A stretch of DNA of 8,235 nt, taken from assembly GCA_021812905.1 (NCBI GenBank), contig JAKAMM010000066.1:1-8235 (forward strand). The letters are read 5' to 3'. The notes beneath the pieces were generated by a model. It was given only the letters and a program-made list of their open reading frames with translations, ran no database searches and was not told the origin of the DNA. The DNA is from Chloroflexota bacterium. GTDB taxonomy: Bacteria > Chloroflexota > Anaerolineae > Anaerolineales > Villigracilaceae. Shown piece after piece: positions 5,189-8,235 of this stretch. How positions within the stretch are numbered: position 1 is the stretch's first letter; every line of letters begins with the position of its first letter. Both the position numbers and the translations under genes were made by a program.

Positions 5189-6037
5189 ATGGCAATTCAA
5201 ACCGTCTCACACGAACCGACCACTGTCTATATCAAACCGTCTAAGGGTCTTGCGACGCTTCACTTGCGCGACCTGTGGACGTATCGCGAACTGGTCTTCT
5301 TTATGATCTGGCGCGATATCAAAGTCCGTTATAAGCAAACCATGCTCGGCGCGGCTTGGGCGATTATCCAACCTGTCATGACCATGTTGGTTTTTAATTT
5401 CATCTTCAACGGTGTTGCAAAAGTGTCGAGCGACGGCGTCCCATATCCGATCTTTTCCTACACCGCGCTTCTGCCGTGGGGATTATTTGTGGCTGCGCTC
5501 AACAATGCCAGCCGTTCGCTGACATCGAACAGCAACATGGTGACCAAGATTTATTTTCCGCGTCTGGTTCTGCCGGTTGCATCTGTGTTGTCAGGTCTGG
5601 TGGACTTTGCCATCTCGTTCGTGATCCTGATTCTCTTGATGTTCTATTACAAAGTCACGCCTGCCTGGAATGTGTTGTGGGCTTTGCCGTTATTCCTTCT
5701 GTTGGCAATTGTCGCCGCTTTGGGCGTAGCCTTGTGGCTTTCTGCGATTAACGTTCAATACCGCGACGTGAACTATGCGCTTCCCTTCCTGACCCAGTTC
5801 TGGCTCTTTGCAACTCCCGTTGCTTATTCTGCAAGTGTTATTTCACCGAAATGGCGGCTGGTTTATTCCCTCAACCCGATGGCCGGAGTGGTGAACGGAT
5901 TCCGCTGGGCTTTGCTTGGATCAGGCAGCGGCCCCGATGCAGCCTTATGGGTCTCGGTTGGAATTTCCCTGCTGGTGCTGGTGAGCGGACTGTTCTATTT
6001 CCGCGGTATGGAAAAAACTTTCGCGGATACGATCTAA
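5189..6037 (+). CDS. wzm: ABC-2 type polysaccharide export permease (Wzm/TagG-like)
   Basis: A 282-residue inner-membrane protein forming the channel of an ABC exporter for lipid-linked polysaccharide. A cytoplasmic N-terminal stretch ends in the family signature FMIWRDIKVRYKQTMLGAAW (38-57). About six membrane segments follow, near 53-75, 87-106, 121-154 (long, perhaps two or a re-entrant turn), 160-187, 198-216 and 252-271. The motif INVQYRDVNYALPFLTQFW (187-205) and the hydrophobic ATPVAYS after it are typical of the ABC-2 domain in Wzm, TagG and RfbA proteins. The ATG at 5189, five bases after the previous stop, is preferred; an in-frame ATG at 5156 would lengthen the protein by 11 polar residues and overlap the previous gene. 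The ribosome-binding site is weak, so coupling to upstream translation is likely. The ATPase gene starts one base after this stop, and the two should form the transporter. Confidence 0.93.
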   Translation: MAIQTVSHEPTTVYIKPSKGLATLHLRDLWTYRELVFFMIWRDIKVRYKQTMLGAAWAIIQPVMTMLVFNFIFNGVAKVSSDGVPYPIFSYTALLPWGLFVAALNNASRSLTSNSNMVTKIYFPRLVLPVASVLSGLVDFAISFVILILLMFYYKVTPAWNVLWALPLFLLLAIVAALGVALWLSAINVQYRDVNYALPFLTQFWLFATPVAYSASVISPKWRLVYSLNPMAGVVNGFRWALLGSGSGPDAALWVSVGISLLVLVSGLFYFRGMEKTFADTI

Positions 6038-6038
6038 A

Positions 6039-7337
6039 ATGACCATTGCGATTCGCGCTGAACACTTAAGTAAAAGATACCGCATCGGTGCCGCGCAGCA
6101 GAAATTCCAGTATGGAATGTTGCGCGATGTATTGACGGATACCTTCACTGCGCCGGCGAGATGGGCGAAGAGCATGGCTCACCGCTCAAGTAATCCTCAA
6201 CTGCCTACGGAGAAAAATTTTATCTGGGCGCTCAACGATGTTTCTTTTGACCTTGAAGAAGGCCAGGTTCTTGGCATTGTCGGACGGAACGGTGCGGGTA
6301 AGAGCACTCTGCTCAAAGTTCTATCGCGCGTCACTGAACCGACTGTTGGTACCGTCTCTGTGCGCGGACGCGTCGGCTCTTTGCTCGAAGTTGGTACGGG
6401 CTTTCATCCTGAATTGACTGGTCGTGAGAATATCTTTTTGAACGGCGCTGTGCTTGGTATGAAACGTTCCGAGATCGAGCGGAAGTTTGACGAGATCGTT
6501 GACTTCTCTGAAGTTGGACAATTTATCGATACACCGGTAAAGCGTTATTCATCAGGCATGTATTTGCGGCTGGCCTTCGCGGTTGCTGCACATCTTGAGC
6601 CTGAGATCCTCGTTGTGGACGAAGTCCTGGCGGTGGGCGATGCTGAATTTCAGCGCAAGTGTCTTGGCAAAATGGGCGATGTCGCCCAGCAGGGGCGCAC
6701 GGTTTTATTTGTGAGTCATAACATGTCCGCTATTCTGCGCCTCACGCAGGAAGCCATTGTTTTGAAAAAAGGCCAGCTCATCAAACGCGCGCCCACGCAG
6801 GAAGCCGTTGACTTTTATCTTTCATCCGGGCTGGCCGAAACAGGTGAGCGCCTTTGGGGTGCGGATGATATTCCAGCCATGGCCGCGCCGTTCAAACCGA
6901 TCGCGCTGCGCGTCAAAGATCGAAGCGGAAAAGTAGTGGACACCGTCCGCTCGACCGAACCGGTCACCATCGAATGGGAATATCAACTCGATGCTCCCGT
7001 CACCGGTCTGCGTGTGGGTATGTATCTCAACACGATGCGTGCGGAATATGTCTTCACTGCATTCGACACCGACGATGCAAAACAGTTTGAACAATTCGGT
7101 GCGCGCCAGGCGGGACATTATTTCAGTCGCTGCATCATCCCCGCTGATTTTTTTAACGAAGGCCGTTATTCGCTGGGTGTCAACGCCAGTTCATTCGCCG
7201 TGCGCCGTTATTTTATGGACGACAACGCGCTCTCGTTCAACGTGGACATCACCGGCGCGCCCGGCACACAATGGCCTGAAGCGCGCCAGGGGCCTGTTCG
7301 CCCGCGATTGAATTGGGAGATCGAAAAAGTTGAATAG
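6039..7337 (+). CDS. wzt: ABC transporter ATPase with C-terminal glycan-binding domain (Wzt-like)
   Basis: A 432-residue cytoplasmic ATPase that powers export through the adjacent permease. Nucleotide-binding domain, about 1-262: Walker A GRNGAGKST (82-90), E-rich segment LLEVGTGFHPELTGREN (115-131), signature YSSGMYLRLAFA (170-181, SSGM in place of LSGGQ as usual in this family), Walker B ILVVDE with D194/E195, D-loop VGD (199-201), and switch histidine H227. As in other Wzt and TagH proteins, roughly 45 residues (about 18-62) are inserted between the first strand and the WALNDVSF block. Residues about 285-405 form a beta-rich domain resembling the Wzt C-terminal domain that recognises the terminal modification of the glycan and sets export specificity. 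The short tail (QWPEARQGPVRPRLNWE) is typical of this type. All catalytic residues are present. Start ATG lies one base after the permease stop. Confidence 0.93.
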   Translation: MTIAIRAEHLSKRYRIGAAQQKFQYGMLRDVLTDTFTAPARWAKSMAHRSSNPQLPTEKNFIWALNDVSFDLEEGQVLGIVGRNGAGKSTLLKVLSRVTEPTVGTVSVRGRVGSLLEVGTGFHPELTGRENIFLNGAVLGMKRSEIERKFDEIVDFSEVGQFIDTPVKRYSSGMYLRLAFAVAAHLEPEILVVDEVLAVGDAEFQRKCLGKMGDVAQQGRTVLFVSHNMSAILRLTQEAIVLKKGQLIKRAPTQEAVDFYLSSGLAETGERLWGADDIPAMAAPFKPIALRVKDRSGKVVDTVRSTEPVTIEWEYQLDAPVTGLRVGMYLNTMRAEYVFTAFDTDDAKQFEQFGARQAGHYFSRCIIPADFFNEGRYSLGVNASSFAVRRYFMDDNALSFNVDITGAPGTQWPEARQGPVRPRLNWEIEKVE

Positions 7338-7353
7338 GTCTCGGTACGGCGGC

Positions 7354-7426
7354 GGTCGAGTAACGTTCTTTGCGTACACTTGCACCTGGCGCAAGTGCAG
7401 GCGTCGAACCCGCCGCCTACTCGACC
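7354..7426 (+). other. Long imperfect hairpin in the spacer ahead of the last gene
   Basis: The 96-base spacer (7338-7433) holds nested inverted repeats: GGTCGAGTA (7354-7362) with TACTCGACC (7418-7426), GTTC (7365-7368) with GAAC (7406-7409), and CACTTGC (7377-7383) with GCAAGTG (7391-7397) around a 7-base loop. A second pairing, GGCGGCG (7348-7354) with CGCCGCC (7411-7417), is also perfect but crosses the outer stem, so the two exclude each other. No T-tract follows, and the downstream ATG is 7 bases beyond the stem with no clear Shine-Dalgarno. It may be a dispersed palindromic element, a processing or attenuation structure, or a leader controlling the next gene. Confidence 0.5.
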
Positions 7427-7433
7427 ACCTGAT

Positions 7434-8235
7434 ATGAAAAATGTAATCAAACAAGTCATCGCACAAATTCCGTTCACTGCCGACCTTTACGATTCGATGC
7501 GTAAGGATCGTCCGAACACGCGCTACAACCTGAGCCAACTCGAAGCCGCATTGCCGAAGGCTGTTGAAGAAGCGCGGCCTTTTATTCAAAGCGCAAAACC
7601 GAAAAGCAAACTCCTGCTCTTCGCCACTTTGCATTACTGGGTCGAGCAGGCTGCCATCGTTGGACTTGCTTTGCGCGGCATGGGACACGAAGTCACCGTC
7701 GCTTATTTGCCGTATCACGATTGGCGCAAGGACATCAACAAATTTGACCTGCGGCGGCAGGATTTATACACGCGGCGTGTTTTGAAACCTCTCGCCGGAC
7801 TCGTGAACGTCGCTTCCCTGCTCGACCCTTCGACACGCTCAGGGCAGCGCATCAAACCGGCCTCCGTTTTACCGGCTTCTCTCAAAGCTGGCATTTCCCT
7901 CGTCTCCAACTACGACGCGCAATACACGCTTCAAGTCGAAGATGTGAATACGAACTCTGCGTTGTATCAGATGAGACTCAAACGTAACGACTTTGCCGCG
8001 CGCGCCGCACTGGCCTTGATCCAATCCGAGAAGCCAGACGCGATTTTGATCCCGAACGGGACGATCACAGAACTCGGCGCGGTCTATCGTGTAGCGCGCC
8101 ATCTGAATATCCGCACGATCACGTATGAATTCAACGACCAGCGCGAGCAAGTCTGGATCGCGCAAGATGATGAAGTCATGCACCAGAATACAGACGCTTT
8201 ATGGAAAGCGCGCGGCGGAAATAAATTGACAAACC
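7434..8235 (+). CDS. Putative polysaccharide biosynthesis protein, glycosyltransferase-like (3' truncated)
   Basis: An open frame of 267 codons from ATG 7434 to the window edge without a stop. I do not recognise the family with certainty. It begins with a helical, charged segment (about 1-60). Then comes KLLLFATLHYWVEQAAIVGLALRGMGHEVTVAYLPYHDW (about 59-97), an alternating strand-helix-strand like the N-terminal half of a GT-B glycosyltransferase. Later KPDAILIPNGTITELGAVYRVARHLNIRTITYEFNDQ (about 200-236) repeats such a pattern. This recalls capsule-type glycosyltransferases (KpsS-like or GT4-like), but no donor-binding motif is visible before the end. There is no signal peptide or membrane helix. 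Residues 131-137 (DPSTRSG) come from a dispersed 19-base repeat in frame. The gene follows the transporter pair after a structured spacer on the same strand, so a role in making or modifying the exported glycan is inferred. Confidence 0.75.
   Translation, partial: MKNVIKQVIAQIPFTADLYDSMRKDRPNTRYNLSQLEAALPKAVEEARPFIQSAKPKSKLLLFATLHYWVEQAAIVGLALRGMGHEVTVAYLPYHDWRKDINKFDLRRQDLYTRRVLKPLAGLVNVASLLDPSTRSGQRIKPASVLPASLKAGISLVSNYDAQYTLQVEDVNTNSALYQMRLKRNDFAARAALALIQSEKPDAILIPNGTITELGAVYRVARHLNIRTITYEFNDQREQVWIAQDDEVMHQNTDALWKARGGNKLTN
7826..7844 (+). repeat. Second copy of the interspersed 19-base repeat (CCCTTCGACACGCTCAGGG)
   Basis: It differs from the copy at 1285-1303 by one base (AAG to ACG in the middle) and points the other way in the window. 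It is in frame in the last gene and encodes PSTRSG, a different reading phase from the LRQAQG of the first copy. It falls in a poorly conserved-looking stretch between LAGLVNVASLL and the PASVLPASLKAG segment, probably a surface loop. Confidence 0.8.

Noticed and set aside
7398..7426. tRNA-like T-arm (GGGTTCGAC on the minus strand)
   Set aside because: The bases around the loop do not form the 5-bp T-stem, and no acceptor or anticodon arm can be found nearby.
7191..7718. Minus-strand open frame of 175 codons across the end of the ATPase gene and start of the last gene
   Set aside because: It lies opposite two convincing + strand genes, crosses the structured spacer, and its translation is basic and low in recognisable motifs; it is a shadow of GC-rich coding sequence.
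1..8235. CRISPR array, transposase or insertion sequence
   Set aside because: No regularly spaced direct repeats with unique spacers and no transposase-like reading frame were seen; the repeats found are short and dispersed.

Overview
The window looks like part of a cell-surface polysaccharide (exopolysaccharide or capsule) locus from a bacterium of moderate GC content. Best guess is Chloroflexota, class Anaerolineae. That guess rests on style, not on a marker gene. It uses the overall gene set, the 19-base CCCTTCGACAAGCTCAGGG-type interspersed repeat seen twice inside coding sequence, a four-helix-bundle (S23-type) gene bounded by TTCAAAGTTCAAGG-like repeats, and the period-9 ATCTGTGGA-like intergenic repeat. 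Other phyla carry similar repeats, so the assignment is moderate at best.

Layout. Positions 1-42 are the last codons of an upstream gene, which overlaps by GTGA a histidine phosphatase (39-599, +). Positions 600-731 separate two convergent genes and hold an 18-bp perfect stem-loop, a weaker T-tailed hairpin and a tandem nonamer repeat. A minus-strand gene (732-2189) encodes one polypeptide with a SAM methyltransferase domain followed by a GT2 glycosyltransferase domain. A 75-base divergent region (2190-2264) contains an extended -10 promoter overlapped by a 17-bp palindrome. From 2265 everything runs on the + strand with tight spacing: a winged-helix regulator, an extended-SDR sugar-nucleotide epimerase, a four-helix-bundle gene with inverted-repeat flanks, a GDP-L-fucose synthase-like enzyme, an ABC-2 permease (Wzm type), an ABC ATPase with a Wzt-like C-terminal domain, a 96-base gap with a long hairpin, and the start of a long gene that leaves the window at 8235.

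How it fits together (inference). The regulator probably controls its own operon through the palindrome. The two SDR enzymes make activated sugars, one probably a GDP-6-deoxyhexose. The methyltransferase/glycosyltransferase fusion and the last, partial protein may act in assembling or modifying the glycan. The permease and ATPase would export the finished, lipid-linked polymer by the ABC-transporter-dependent route, with the ATPase's C-terminal domain reading the chain end. The histidine phosphatase and the four-helix-bundle gene have no clear link to this pathway.

The most unusual material is at DNA level: repeats that sit in frame inside two enzymes, a repeat-bounded gene cassette whose right repeat supplies the N-terminus of the next enzyme, and a structured spacer with two mutually exclusive pairings in front of the last gene. 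No wholly new multi-gene system is evident. The least familiar gene is the 3'-truncated one.
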